A DNA stretch of 64,000 nt from Astropecten irregularis. Taxonomy: Eukaryota; Echinodermata; Asteroidea; Paxillosida; Astropectinidae. The stretch lies in the NCBI GenBank assembly GCA_963971285.1, contig OZ020256.1:9426541-9490540 (forward strand), given 5' to 3'. Shown piece after piece: positions 35,249 to 48,531 of this stretch; within the stretch, counting starts at the first letter, position 1, and every line of letters begins with the position of its first letter. The notes beneath the pieces were generated by a model, which saw only the letters and a list, made by a program, of their open reading frames with translations, did not search any database and was not told the DNA's origin. A program made the translations under genes and the position numbers.

Positions 35249-38200
35249 TCATTCTATTGGATGTCCTCTACCCTCTTCTGTAGCAGTTAACAATGACTCT
35301 GTCTCAGTATTTGGACTGAATGTTGTTTCTTCCTGTGTATGATGTGGAGAGGGCTCTGGATTCAGATTACCATTCTCTCTCCTATGGGCTATCGTTGATA
35401 CATCCTTGAAGCTCATGCTGAGATCTTTGAAAGCATGTAACAAGAAAATGCCACATACTATAATGGAGAAACCTGATATTGTACCCAGTACTGAGGCAGC
35501 ATCCATTTTCATCCATTCTTGGAAGAGAATTGCAGAAGCAACTATGACACTAGTTGTGAAGAACACATAATAAATAGGCGTAACCACTGAAGTGTTAAAC
35601 ACATCTAAGGCTCGGTTTAAGTAGTTCATCTGGATGGATATAAATGTCACCAGACAAAAGATAAAGATCCAGGTCAGAGCATTGCTGAAGAATGGTAGGT
35701 CGTTGAATAGATCCTTGATTGCTATTCCAAGTCCCTTTGCAGCCATGACAGACAGGGAACCAATGATGGAGCAGATGGTTATATAGATCAGAATGTTCTG
35801 TTGTCCATATCTTGGAGCATAGTAAAAGATCATCACACCAGAAACCACAAACACCAAACAGATGTAGGTGATAAAAGCTGTTGACAAACAATCAAAAGAT
35901 AACATTCAATGTATATCATTATTTCTGTATGTGGTCATTAACAATACAATCATTCTGTATTCTGGTCAACCCAATCCAACGTCAAAATGACAATCTTAAT
36001 CACAATTTCACTTTGATCTTGAATTAGACTGTTATGTATAACTTAGAACCAGGGTCAACTGGGTGCTGGATATCTGCAAGCCTGTTAGTGTCTGGCTGAA
36101 CATAGCACAGGGCAGTGCAGATGTGTGGCAAAACACATAGGTAAAATACATACATCTTCCTCTATTTCTCAGTCCCCTCTCCATTTTTCTTTATAATTTG
36201 ATTAAACTACTGATGTAGATCCAGGACATAAAACATAAGACATGAAGACTAGCCATTGTTTCCTTTTACCTACTTTTGTTGGATATTTTGGAGGGCTTAT
36301 GGAGGGATTTCAGCTGCTTTTGTGAGAGGTCTTTATCTTTAACTGTATTAATCTAGGACCATGGGTTTAGAGAGGCTTGAGGGATACATATTAATTGTCA
36401 ACATTTGGTTGTCCAATTTTTACCTGCAAAATGTCAGTAGAATTCACACATACTGTAATAATGTGAAGAATGTCAATGGTTCCCTAAGCACTACATATGG
36501 AATGTCGATGCACTTCACCAAATAATACTACAATGTCAATAATAAATTCAATAAATGCACACGTACCTGGATCTTTGAGTCGTTCTCCTAGGTCGTCTAG
36601 TGAATTAGCTGCATCTTCTTGTGGAGCATGAATGACCATCACAGTTGATCCCAGGATGCAAAGCAGACAACCAACTTTGCCAAGGATGTTCAATGCTTCA
36701 TTCAGTAAATATGAAGACATCACAGCCCTGTGGTTAATGCAGTTAAGAGATACAATACAATCAGATAAGTACAATATAGCATCACTGATAAGGCTACAAC
36801 AGCTTCTGCCTCCTGTAATGTATTCACTCAATAAAGTACATTTGTATTTACATATCCATTCATATTTACAGTGGTAGATATTAGGGCTGATTGCAATATA
36901 ACAGTCTTACGTGGTGGGTTTAAGGAGATAGACTTAAGCTGACTTTCTCTCTTAGCCGGTGTTGAGTAAGAAAATGAAGTTAGCCTACTGCAATAAGCCA
37001 GTCTTTCCTAGCCCCTTGTGGAGTAAATGATTCACCCATATGGTTCCTGAAAAGATTTCCACTCGATGTGCACAACATGTACAGTATGAACAATGTCACA
37101 CATGCTGCTGGATGGTTTGAATCACAATGGATAAACCGGAAAACAAAATGGAAAAACTCATCAAACCTTCATCAGTATAACTCATTATCATCATCCCGCT
37201 CCAGCATGTACAGTCAATTTTTCTCTGTTCACTTTTCAATGACTTAAAATTCAGTCAGTTTCCCTTGTGTTATTTGATAATTCTCATGATATTAACCTCA
37301 GGATTCAGTCTGTCCCTCAGAAACCACTCTGTCAGAGCAAGGCTCTTCTGTCTAAATCTTCAACAATTGATATTGCAATACCATTGGGCCAACAAAAATG
37401 ATTACAACATATAATCAAGTAAGGGAAATACCAGACAAATACAGTTTTAAGCCTGCTCCAAGCAGGCTTACTCTTTTGAGACTGGCTAAGCAGTAAGACT
37501 GCTTCATTGCAATGGTCTAACTTATAGACCAACTAGTTCCAAGCTCTTTAAGACCAGCTAAGGCATATAGACATCTTTAAGACCACTTATTGCAATCCGC
37601 TCTTGAGTTCAAACAGCATGTGTAGGATAAATACTACAGAAGTTTAAGACTGATGTGAATCAAAATGCCTACAGCTGGTTAATAACATCTAAAAAAAAAA
37701 TGAATAAAAAAAAGTGGTGGTATTCACTATCTTTTGGAATCATTTAATTGGGTACTGTATCAAAATGGCTGAACTACCCCATTGAAAAAAAAAATCCCTT
37801 TAAAGGCACAGTACAGGATTGGTACGTGTAACATACCCAAACAGAAACGTTCACAGATTTACATATAACTTTCAGGGTATGAAGATGGTGTTGGTAGTGT
37901 GGGCTGCTATTATACAAATAATGAATGTTTATGAGTGGAATGGTAAAAATAATTTCATGAGGTGACAGTGTGACTGTTCCATTTCACGAGGCGAAGCCGA
38001 GTGGAATGGAACAGTCCATCTGTCACCGAATGAAATAATTTTTTCCATTCTACGAATGTGAAACATTCATTATTTGTTTTATATAACATCTAAGTAGATC
38101 TTTGTCATTTGATTTTGATTGAAGGATAACATTTTAAGAGTTAGCGAGACAAAAAAAAGCTTAAAATCTTGGCAAACTATATGCTCTTATTACAGTAACG

Positions 38201-41200
38201 CGCGTTGCACACCAACGCGTACGCGCGCACGCAGTGACAAATAAATGGAACGCCGCTTGACCAATCACGTATTAGAGTCCCTGGCGTGCAATGGTACAAA
38301 TCGGATGGCACCAAAAATGCACGGTGGATGGAACAAATTTCAACGGTTGTGACGTAAGCCATGAATTGGTGTATTTATCAAATATCACGTGACATACAAT
38401 CCTCCAATCAAATGACAAGGATCTACTAAGGTGTTATATAATCTGTGACATTTACCAATCATGTATTATACCTTTAAGTTAAGAAGCACCATTGTCCTAA
38501 ATTAGGCTAAACATACCTCATACATTGCATTATAAATTAAAACCCACAATTTGGATACACATTTTTTGCATAGGATTAATACATAATTTGCTAGCATGGT
38601 ATTACGTCTTCACTGAAGTGTACATAAAGAGGCTGAATAGTTCAATAGGTATAGTATGGGTGGTCTGACCCACAGCTTGCAAATTTGAAGCTTTCTTCAG
38701 TCTTTTTCTTTATAATTCTCCCTAAAATGGCTTCAGCTACAGTGCAGCTGTAACCATGATTGTTTATAACATGAGGATAGAAATCCAAGATGCCTAAGCA
38801 CATATCTATGCTACTGCAACAAAAGACACACAAAGTATACTTACGCAACTAGTACACTCAGAGCACCAAGTGGAGTGACAAGTGTAGCTGGTGCAAAGAC
38901 GTAGGCTACAAAGTTACAGAATTCACCCAAACCCACTGCAATAGAATTACATGTACAGTACATCAATACAATAATGATGCAATACAAGAAACAACACTGG
39001 GCCATTTTCCCAGTTCCCTTACAATGTATCATCTTGAATAAATTGAGAGAACATTTTGAGAGAATGTATAGCACAATGTGTTCATGCATAAAACAACAAG
39101 AGTCTCAAAGCTACATGTACTAACACAGTTTACTTTTGGTAATTTTTTGTTTAAAAATAGGTTAGCAGTCATAATACCATGTGATGCATGTGATTGTTAT
39201 CCAGAGCACAAACTACTAGTACTACTAGTCACAGCCAATATTACACATATTTGGTGCAAAGCTTAGCATCTACTGTACATGGAAACTGGGGCCGATTTCA
39301 CAAAGCTCCGCGACGCGTCGCAACTCGATTTGCGACGTGTAACACGTCGCAATTTTACGATGCGTCGCCCATCCATTTTACAAAACTTGCGACATCCTTG
39401 GCACAATGTGAAACACGTCGCAAGTTAAGACGTGTCTCTGGGTTGTCTTAACTATAGGCCCTTCATGCAAGCAACACAAAAATACAAGAAAATTGGCATC
39501 GATGCGGCAGCTAACGGAATGGGAATTGCGTCATTGGTATTGAGAAAATAATGTTATTGAGATAAACTTAGGCATACCGTTATTTCAGCGGCGAAAAAAT
39601 TATACCGTAGGCCTAAAATACTAATGGGTAGGCCCTATTATTACTTTTTTAGTTATTTAAATTATGTATTCACCTTTGCGCGTATTTTGGACGATGTGGG
39701 CGCGCGCGCAGGCAACTATCAGACGCGCTTATACGGCCGTTATCTGGATGCGTCTTAACTCTGCGATGCGTCGTAAGTTTTATGAAATCGGCCCCTGGTC
39801 CCTGCTGATATCTCAGCTGGTGAAAACAAATTATTGAAATTCACCCAGTGCAGTTGATCATGTTGATAGGTATCATGTACAGTACATAGGATTATCAAGA
39901 AATGTATGTTATAAAGATAAGAATTTGTTTGGTTCTCTTGTCAACATAATTATTCACTCTGCTTGTTCCAGATACAAATGCTGGGACATGTAGAATGATG
40001 CATTTGATGAATCATTGCCAATACACATGTATACAATTATACGATTACTGATTAACATAAACATCCAATATAAATTCATTACTACTGTATAAATGTTTTA
40101 AAAGGTCTTGAAATACATGTACTCAACAGAAATCACTCACATAAAAGGAATCCAGTCCACCATAACCACTCTTTGAGATAGCCATATCCTCCATCACCTG
40201 CAAATACAAGATCATAAGAACAATTCAAAATAACCTGTCACACCTGTTGAATTAATATTGAATTGTTGACTAATGATCCAGTCCCTGACCAAAAAGACAA
40301 AAAAAACCCACCCAAACCCCAGGAAATACAGTACGTGTATACCCATTAATAACTTGGTATTACAGTCTGTCATTTAAAACCTCTCTTATTTGAAACAAAT
40401 CATACAAAACTGTGCAGTGTACATTCATCACCCATTATATTGTAGTTGAAGTTCAATTTAATTGTGGATCCAAAACCAAAATGAGAACATCTACAATCAA
40501 GTGACTCAATTAAATATTCTTAAATATATGCAACACAGAATCAGCTCAAATCTATTCATAGATTTGTCTTTGATTGAATTCCAACAATTCCATTTGTCTT
40601 GATACAGATATTGTGGCTGTATGTTTATGTTTGCATACAGCCAAATGTTCATATACAACCACTCCTCAATAACTACATGTACATGTATCATATGTATGTA
40701 GTTATTGGTATACTGTGCTGTTAGGTCAAGGAATCTCATAGGTCAAAACCTGGTTACATGACACTGTACTATATTTCTCTCTGATAACTGCACATGTACA
40801 CATACTCTTCTGGAAGTACACACTGTTCCCAGATTTAAAACTTGTTTAAGTACAGTGCTTGTAATTTACTTCAAAACTCTGTGAATTAAGTTGAATGTAT
40901 CTCAGAAAAATATAAACAATTTAGGACTGGAGCTTGTCTACTGTTTTTTCTATACAGCCATGATTTCGAAAGATTTTAGAGATTTATGCGGAATACGTAA
41001 TTTCATACAAATCAGCAACGCAAAAAAAGGTTCAAATAAAATGGAATTTTATACTAGGATATAGACAAGCACCTACATGAAATGTAATGTTACGCATGCA
41101 GTAAAATTCATGTACATGTAGAAATCCATCACAGCAGTCCTGCAGCCGATTTCACAAAACGTACGTTGCGTAACTTATGCCATATCTGCTTGTGGCGCAA

Positions 41201-42300
41201 GACTTATGCCGTAGCTGCGCCACATTTTATGGCGTAAGCTGCTGACTTACGCCATATCCCGATAGTGCGTAACTGTCGTGAAATTGGTCAAAAAGTTATG
41301 GCACAACTTACACAACATTTCATTTCGTGAAATCGGCTGCTGCGCTGCTGAACCGCAGCCACTCCAAAACATGGCGTTTCAAAATGCTCAAAAATCTCAA
41401 AATCTGATACCGTAATAAAACAAAGCAAATGATGAGGAATGTGAGTGGTCTTGGTGCATGAGTCTTGTAGACATTCAATAAAAATAGCAGCCTTGGCTTT
41501 GTCTCAGGTACCGTTCATGTATGCCTCTTGGTACATGTTGTACATGTATGGTACAACAGCCATATACCACTCCTAAACTTAAAGATTATTCTACAATAGT
41601 ACACTTATAACGTGTGTAATGTATGAACACACTAGGGACCAAGTCATATTCCTGACTCAATAACAGAAGTACAGAACAGTTTCATGCATGTTAGGTTGGA
41701 CTAGGGGCATTGACATGATTGATGGCAAACGCACTGTGAAATTCAGGAAGAAGTATATAGCGTTTCTCTTTGATGTTTTTAATGACCCATCACATCATGT
41801 TTTGAATGCGAGACATACTTCTATGCAATTACAGAATTAGCAGATATATAAACGAACAATACTGTATTCAGGAGGTTTCTCAAGTGTTATGTTAAACGTT
41901 GATTTGTATCACATAAAATGCATAATGAAGCCTGACAGAACAAATATGAGCGAACAATTATCAGTCAATCTCAAATTGCAAAACAGCTGAGCTGCATTCC
42001 AGCCTTGTCTACTGTACATACCTGCTCTAGTAGAATATGTAGATATCTTAATCAATGCCTTCTTTTTAATGATGAAACTTGAGCCAATGAAAACACTGGA
42101 GCTAATAGCCAGACCCAGACCAATGTAGAAATCTCTGGTTATACTGGCAGCATCCGGTGTAGTCATGATGTGGGTAGTAGTATTATCAATCACAGCCGTG
42201 GTAGTATTCAACAGGTTATCCCAATCTGTGGGAAGATACTCAGTGGTGACTTCAGGGTTGCTTGTGTTCTCAAACCACAGTGAATGATTATCTACAGAAT
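35249..42300 (-). CDS. NIPA-family magnesium transporter
   Basis: Minus-strand exons in order: 42300-42022, 40197-40141, 38935-38845, 36727-36567 and 35877-35249 (stop 35251-35249), all GT-AG with matching phases. Family motifs: [107 protein letters not shown] and LLHAFKD. NIPA proteins are multi-pass membrane proteins (about nine helices) tied to Mg2+ transport. The long N-terminal segment before DFYIG has several N-glycosylation sites (NTS, NTT), like NIPAL1/NIPAL4 more than NIPA2. The first visible exon begins in phase 1, so at least one more 5' exon is needed; see 45777-45876. The C-tail is hydrophilic and ends GHPIE. Confidence 0.92.
36880..37600. mobile_element. possible foldback element with nested SINE
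   Basis: The left part reads GGCTGATTGCAATATAACAG and the right end, reversed, reads GCGGATTGCAATAAGTGG followed by TCTTAAA. The match is short and imperfect. A truncated SINE lies within. It is in the intron between the exons at 36727 and 38845 of the NIPA-like gene. Confidence 0.35.
37194..37285 (+). mobile_element. SINE family 1, 5'-truncated copy
   Basis: Only the end of the head (CCCGCTCCAG) and the tail TCAATTTTTCTCTGTTCACT, CAGTCAGTTTCCCTTGTG are present, matching the copies at 5811 and 60690. Confidence 0.65.
37911..38085. mobile_element. foldback element, CACGAGGCGAAGC core
   Basis: Left TATTATACAAATAATGAATG pairs with right CATTCATTATTTGTTTTATA, and AAATAATTTCATGAGGTGAC pairs with the reverse of CTGTCACCGAATGAAATAAT. 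The centre is CACGAGGCGAAGCCGAGTGG. A partial MITE end (37800-37890) lies just to its left. Confidence 0.6.
38081..38440. mobile_element. foldback element with ATATAACA ends
   Basis: The left end ATATAACATCTAAGTAGATC continuing TTTGTCATTTGAT pairs with the right end ATCAAATGACAAGGATCTAC then TAAGGTGTTATAT. Arms are about 40 bp. It lies directly against the preceding foldback element in an intron of the NIPA-like gene. Confidence 0.65.
39287..39796. mobile_element. foldback element, GGGGCCGATTTCA ends
   Basis: Left GGGGCCGATTTCACAAAGC and right TTTATGAAATCGGCCCC are inverted. The interior is CpG-rich, with repeated GCGACGCGTCGCAAC and GACGTGTAACACGTC palindromes and a matching GATGCGTC word near both ends. 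It lies in an intron of the NIPA-like gene. Confidence 0.7.
41142..41340. mobile_element. foldback element, GCAGCCGATTTCA ends
   Basis: Ends GCAGCCGATTTCACAAAACG and TTTCGTGAAATCGGCTGC. The interior repeats TTATGCCATA, TTACGCCATA and ATGGCGTAAGC in both orientations. Its outer 12 bp resemble the element at 39287, suggesting related ends with a different interior. Confidence 0.7.
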
Positions 42301-42915
42301 CTGTTGGAGAATAAGAGGACACAAGCACAAAATATTAATGTACAATCGTTACTAGATAAGGAATGAATGTATTACATCAGACTGAACAAAAAATGCATTG
42401 ATTCAGCACACTTATTGTGAATCAATCTCTTCCTCTGGTACAAAGTTCACGTGTACAGTACATGTATACTACATGTACAGTAAATATTCTATTTACAATG
42501 TACAACTAGAATTCATAATTAACGAGCTAAGAGAACATAAGCATCATGTACCTATTTACATGTGCATGTATGCATATATACATCATAAAAAAGGATGCTT
42601 GTACGTGGGTCATTTCACCATCAGGTTGGGGCATGATTAGAAATGTTATCCATTATGTATTCTGCACTGTATAACTGGACTAATTCCATTCCAATTTGAA
42701 GATTAATTAACCCTTCCCCTCCTGCATACCACAATTTACCACACATACCATGGTAAATGTGGTATCCTGAAAAAACCACAATACAACTGATTTATGTGAT
42801 TTGTGTGGTAATGCATGGTTTATGATCCAAGTTTACCCCTGTGGAAACCATGTTAATGTGTGGTAAGCAGCTCTTGTCTTGTGAGGTAGGTGCAGAGAGT
42901 TACGGTTAATCAAAG

Positions 42916-43274
42916 TTATAAGGCCTTTTCGCACTACATGTATGTCCATTTCAATCCCTGTTGAAACCAGTCCGGATCTGCCCCGATTCAACCAGGCAAT
43001 TTATTTGAACTGGATCGAAGAACCGCATTGTTCAAACTGTGTTTATGGTGAACCGGCTCATACGACACAGATCACGGTGAAAAATGCAGTTTGGAACCGA
43101 GTTTAGATTTTTAACCCTGGTCCCTTACCATGGGTCCATTTCAATCCGGTTAGAACATACTACCCTAGTTGGCTCGGGGTCGAAACTTTTCAAGTGTGAA
43201 AAGGAATGAAAACAATGTAGGGATTCGATCCGGTTCCAACCCCGAGATTTGGGATTGTGTGAAAAGCCCTATAA
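42916..43274. mobile_element. foldback element with TTATAAGGCCTTTTCGCAC end
   Basis: Left TTATAAGGCCTTTTCGCAC pairs with right GTGTGAAAAGCCCTATAA. The interior has matching but shuffled words such as TCCATTTCAATCC occurring twice and CCGGTT/AACCGG pieces. About 359 bp. Confidence 0.7.
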
Positions 43275-43616
43275 AGGGAGTGTACATTTACAGACATAAC
43301 AAAAGGCACTGTTACAAATGGGGCTCAAACCTGGTAAAATGACCTACTGTATGTATCAAGTAAGGCAGAATTGCAGACAAGTATCAACTTGTAGTTTAAA
43401 TGTAATATGTAATGTATGGCAGATTGAAGCAAAGGATGAATAGAAAGTTGGAAGTCTTTGAACATGATGAATACATGGATCATTTTACCAAGTTGAGGCA
43501 TGGTGTCCATGTATACATGTATGTTGTATATGAGTCACTACACATACATGTCCATATGAGATGCAGACAGCCATATAGCATAAATGGCTACAATGTTGGG
43601 AATACAGTTCCTACAT

Positions 43617-43980
43617 TAAAGGTAATATCATACTTTGGTTTTTATCAAAGAAATACAGATTCATTGGCAAAAATATCAAGACAGAAACAGTAACAGTCAT
43701 CTGTGAAAATTTCAGTCTCATACGGTGCCTACTTTTTTGAGAAAACAGTTTTAACAGCCACAGTATTTCTTAAGTCTTTTCTCTTTTATTTTTGATCTTT
43801 TAAAAGATCAAAAAGATTTTCGGTCGTTGTTTGACTAATTTCTGGATAAATACACCATATCAGGCGGAAATATTTTAACGGTATGTTTCTACCACCACCA
43901 TCTTCATATCCTGTAAGTTATACGTAAATCTGTGAACATTTCTGTTTTGGTGTCTTTACCAAAGTATGATACTACCTTTA
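43617..43980. mobile_element. MITE, CATACTTTGGT family, copy 4 (best preserved)
   Basis: Ends AAAGGTAATATCATACTTTG and AAAGTATGATACTACCTTTA. The centre is a perfect palindrome TTGATCTTTTAAAAGATCAA. Length about 364 bp; this copy is a good reference for the others in the window. Confidence 0.8.
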
Positions 43981-44535
43981 ACTTATGATTTTCCATCAAT
44001 AAACCTATCTTCCTAGAAGGTTTTTTTTCTTCAACATTTCACATGGAGCACCAACAACTTTACTCTCTTATAGTACATGTACATTTGGTTTTATTTGTCC
44101 TACGGGAAGAATTTCATCTTTCAGACTGTACACATATATAATAAGATGATAAAACTATCAGTGTACTGTATGTTTCCTACAAGTATGGTGCTCATATGGA
44201 AACCATTCTGAATCTACAACATGTAGGCCCTATTTCATGGCTTTACTTAATTACAGCTGAATTCTGTGCTTATGATTTTCATTCAACCCTTGGGTAAGCC
44301 CTGATATCTATGCCAAGGTAGTGAGAAATCTTGGTAATGCTAACTATACATATGATGCCAAATTGAAAATTTTTCCTTCATCCACCAAATAGGATCTACA
44401 TTAGTTAGCACAGAATTGTCTGCTTCCGTAAGCACCAATTTGTATGCTTATGGTAATATCTTGAATGCATGACAGCAACATTAAATACACATGAGCATGA
44501 AATGCCTTGCTCTGTTTATACATGTACATGTGCAA

Positions 44536-44981
44536 TAGGCTTGGGCGATTCCAGTATTTTCAGAATCGATTCCGATTCCAGGCTGGAATCGCGATTCCAC
44601 TCGGAATCGATTCCAATTTTCGCCGGCAAAAAAATAAAAAAAATAATGGCAAACTTCGGGATGTGACGTGCGGATTTCATATCAAATAGAACTATTTGTG
44701 GTTTTAGTGCAGACAAAACACAGACAGTGGCGCATGCGGTTAAGTTTTTTGATGTGTACAAATCAGCCAGGCTTTTTATTTCTTTGAAGAATGTCAGAAT
44801 TGTTTCAGTTGGTTCAACGATCCAACAACCCAAGAATGGCTCAACGCATTTTGGAATCGAAATTCAAAACTCAAAATCGATCAATTCACAGAATCGATTC
44901 CTCAACAAAGTGGAATCGCGATTCCAATTCCAAATTTGGAATTGATTCTCATCGATTCCACCATGGAATCGCCCAAGCCTA
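44536..44981. mobile_element. 446-bp hAT-like non-autonomous element, 8-bp TSD
   Basis: Perfect 18-bp terminal inverted repeats TAGGCTTGGGCGATTCCA and TGGAATCGCCCAAGCCTA. Both ends are flanked by the 8-bp direct repeat ATGTGCAA (44528-44535 and 44982-44989), as expected of hAT elements. The interior repeats GGAATCGATTCC-type palindromes near both ends. No transposase is present. Confidence 0.88.
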
Positions 44982-45776
44982 ATGTGCAATATTTACTAGA
45001 TACTGTACATACAGTAGGTTATGATTCTACAAGTACCGGGTGCCGGTATACATTTGTAAATATCTGTACGGTATGGCACAGAATATGTTTACTCATCTGG
45101 TTTGTGTACATATGAAGAACTGCATACAAGTTGTGTGCACATACAATGTACAGTGAGCAGTAGCATGAATTCTACATGTGTGTATCACCTTTAGTTTTCT
45201 TTTCCTTCCTCCATGGTTTAATACACTATGTACCATGGAGGTTTTACCCATTTCTACCTCCATGCATGTAGGCGTACATGTACATGTCGGACTTGTTTAA
45301 TACCTACACTTCCCTTTCCACTGACAGTCTTTTGCTGTTTGTGATAGTGTTTGTTATGTAAATATGTCTCTTCCCATGCCCAATGCAATGAGTATGCATT
45401 TCAGTGGAACTTGTGTGTAACCTATAGAGCAAGATTCTCCATGGTGTACATAGGTTACTTGTATAGCCTACACAGGGATTGGTCTAGTAGTTTCTGCACA
45501 AAACATTGCTATAAAAGTTCTTCATTTGAGCACCATGACAAATGGTTATGGTCTATTTGGGTTGAAAGCTAAAACCTTGAGCAAGATAATTCAGTTACTT
45601 AAGTTCAGATCAAAGCATTACAGACATGTATTAGTACTTCTGAGGTGGCACCGTTTTTCAAATGTAAATCTTCAAATTGGACGTTATTTAATTGGTTGAT
45701 TTTAATACGCTTGAATACATGGTGCTTCCTACTATGACCATGACGATGTTAAGCACACGTAGTAGTAAGTACATAC

Positions 45777-45876
45777 CTGAATTCAGTTTGAAGTACCATT
45801 CTTTGCACCAAGAAGGTCTTTTGTACCAGCACAAGTAGGGGTGGGGCTGTCTGATATTACTACTACCACGTACCAT
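45777..45876 (-). CDS. candidate first coding exon of the NIPA-like gene
   Basis: On the minus strand an ATG at 45876-45874 opens 33 codons plus one base, then a good donor (AATTCAG, GTATGT). The exon ends in phase 1, exactly what the acceptor at 42300 needs; joined, the sequence would read through the N-glycosylated N-terminal segment, giving a 438-aa protein, a normal size for NIPAL1/NIPAL4-like proteins. The peptide (MVRGSSNIRQPHPY, then CWYKRPSWCKEWY) is not one I recognise, so support is phase and splice site only. Confidence 0.35.
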
Positions 45877-46792
45877 ACAATTTTAAGGTCATACTGTACA
45901 TTTATTTACCAGTACAATTTACATGTACTCGTGTATAGAAACTAGTATATTGTGTATAAACATGCATGTAGAGTACAAGTTCAAGTACAAGTGCTACATG
46001 TATGTAAGTGTAACAAAACCTATTTTCTGCTCATATTCTACAAAAAGAGTGTGACTTGCATATTCAAATATGACTGTAACAAGGAAGTTTATCAGAACTA
46101 TCCACCATCCCACAAGCACTATATGACTTCACATTAAAAATGACAAAGGCTGAGAAAATGGGAAAAATGAAGAAAGGCAAAAGTATACACTGTCAAGAAT
46201 TACGAGTTACAACGAAGTTTGACTCCAACTTATGAGAAAACAAAATGAAGGGCGAACACAAAGGCCTTGGCAAAAGCACCTTCTGATATTCCCATATTGG
46301 ATCTGTACATACATGTACATAAGACCATTGCTGAAATTCTTGTATGCACAATGCACATGTACAATAGTACTGCCACACATTGCAAGCAACAATCATGACA
46401 ATTTCGCAGTGTACAGATGCACACAGCTCTTAATGGATGATGTATTTCAATCCTAGTGAACTGTATTTTCTAAACTGAATATATGCAGTCAATAGAATTA
46501 TCACTACAATCCTTCATGATTCCACAGACAAGTGTCTGAGGGATGTAACTTAATGATAACAGATGATATGACCCTGGCTATATGCCTATTGTATCTTACA
46601 TGTACCATGTACCAGCAGAATGTCAAGAACAAAACTGACCATTATAATAAATGTGTGCAGTTATATGATAATGTTTGATGTACATGTAGATTTAGAGAAT
46701 AATGCTAGGCTGCCAGTTTAGTCAGGCTATGGTTCCAAGAGTATTTACATGTATCTCTGCAACTGACTTGTTACTGTGTTCATAAAAGTAAT

Positions 46793-47740
46793 ACCTTCCA
46801 TTTCTTACCAACCACCTTCCATAATCATGCTAACTACCTACCATTACATACCAACCACCTTCCATATCATACTATCTACCTTCCATTACATACTAACCAC
46901 CTTCCGTATCATACTATTTACCTTCCATTACATACTACATGTAAAGTACCTTCCATTACATACCAACCACCTTCCATATCATACTAACCACCTTCCATAG
47001 CATACTTACTACCTTCCATTACATACCAACCACCTTCCATATCATACTAACCACCTTCCATAGCATACTTACTACCTTCCATTACATACCAACCACCTTC
47101 CATATCATACTAACCACCTTCCATAGCATACTTACTACCTTCCATTACATACCAACCACCTTCCATATCATACTAACCACCTTCCATAGCATACTTACTA
47201 CCTTCCATTACATACCAACCACCTTCCATATCATACTAACCACCTTCCATAGCATACTTACTACCTTCCATTACATACCAACCACCTTCCATATCATACT
47301 AACCACCTTCCATAGCATACTTACTACCTTCCATTACATACCAACCACCTTCCATATCATACTAACCACCTTCCATAGCATACTTACTACCTTCCATTAC
47401 ATACCAACCACCTTCCATATCATACTAACCACCTTCCATAGCATACTTACTACCTTCCATTACATACAAACCACCTTCCATATCATACTAACCACCTTCC
47501 ATAGCATACTTACTACCTTCCATTACATACCAACCACCTTCCATATCATACTAACCACCTTCCATAGCATACTAACTACCTTCCATTACATACCAACCAC
47601 CTTCCATATCATACTAACCACCTTCCATAGCATACTTACTACCTTCCATTATATACCAACCACCTTCCATAATCATACTATACTACCTTCCATTACATAC
47701 TAATAAGTACCTTCCATGATATAACCACCTTTCATAGCAA
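46793..47740. repeat. 63-bp higher-order satellite made of three 21-bp units
   Basis: The basic word is CCTTCCAT plus 13 bp. Three kinds alternate in fixed order: CCTTCCATTACATACCAACC A, CCTTCCATATCATACTAACC A and CCTTCCATAGCATACTTACT A. Together they form a 63-bp unit repeated about a dozen times from about 46950 to 47660. Both edges are degenerate 21-bp units without the three-part order, the usual picture of homogenised centre and decayed flanks. Confidence 0.95.
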
Positions 47741-48531
47741 AGATCCGTTAATTTATGACTAAGTAATAGCTGGTCCTTCCTCCATGGTCCTATTGATTGT
47801 GTTAATTAAATATAATGAGAGTTGTCTGCATGTTATTTGCAGTACTGCAAACATCTTCAGTTTAGGGACACTTTTATGTAGCTGCTAGTGCTACATGTTA
47901 GTACAATGTACACATCCAGACATTTGAACAATTTATGTGACTGGTTCCCTTGCTTTATGCTGGTTCTCACTTATCATGATATAGATTTGCTATGATATTC
48001 ACCAGTTACATCCATCTGCTTAGACTGTTTCTTGTGCCGGTGCAACAACATTGTGTAAGCAGGTATAGACGTCATAAACTTTTAAAACAAATATAAAATG
48101 TCTAAATACATATAACGCAATACATGTACTGTATGTGACAAATTAATTACATGTACTTCAATGTGTACAAAATCTTGTATTATCAAAATGCATGACCTGA
48201 AAATGCTTAGATGTGAAGTGTTTAAATTTAAGGCAAACATACAGTGTACACAGGTATGTGTACACGATCTTTCCCTTTGGCATTTGCTGTAATGAGATGA
48301 CACTTGAGTCTACCGAAGAGTCTAATTCACCCATGCATGTATTGTATGTACATTATACTTCAAGCCTTAAATATAAGCAGCCTTCTTATGGATACATTGT
48401 GTCTTCATGTTATGTCAACTGGGATCTGTACACCCTAGAAGCTTGTACATTAATCTAAACAGGCAAGTAGTACAATCTGAAGTAAGCTGGCCAGGAGGGC
48501 TAGCCAGGAAGAAAAGTTAGAGCAAGGCCTT

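Larger units (their letters stand above)
42301..45776. other. probable first intron of the NIPA-like gene
   Basis: If the candidate first exon at 45777-45876 is right, this is intron. It holds three mobile elements (42916, 43617, 44536) and otherwise sequence rich in TACATGTA words. No other coding exon was recognised. Confidence 0.4.
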
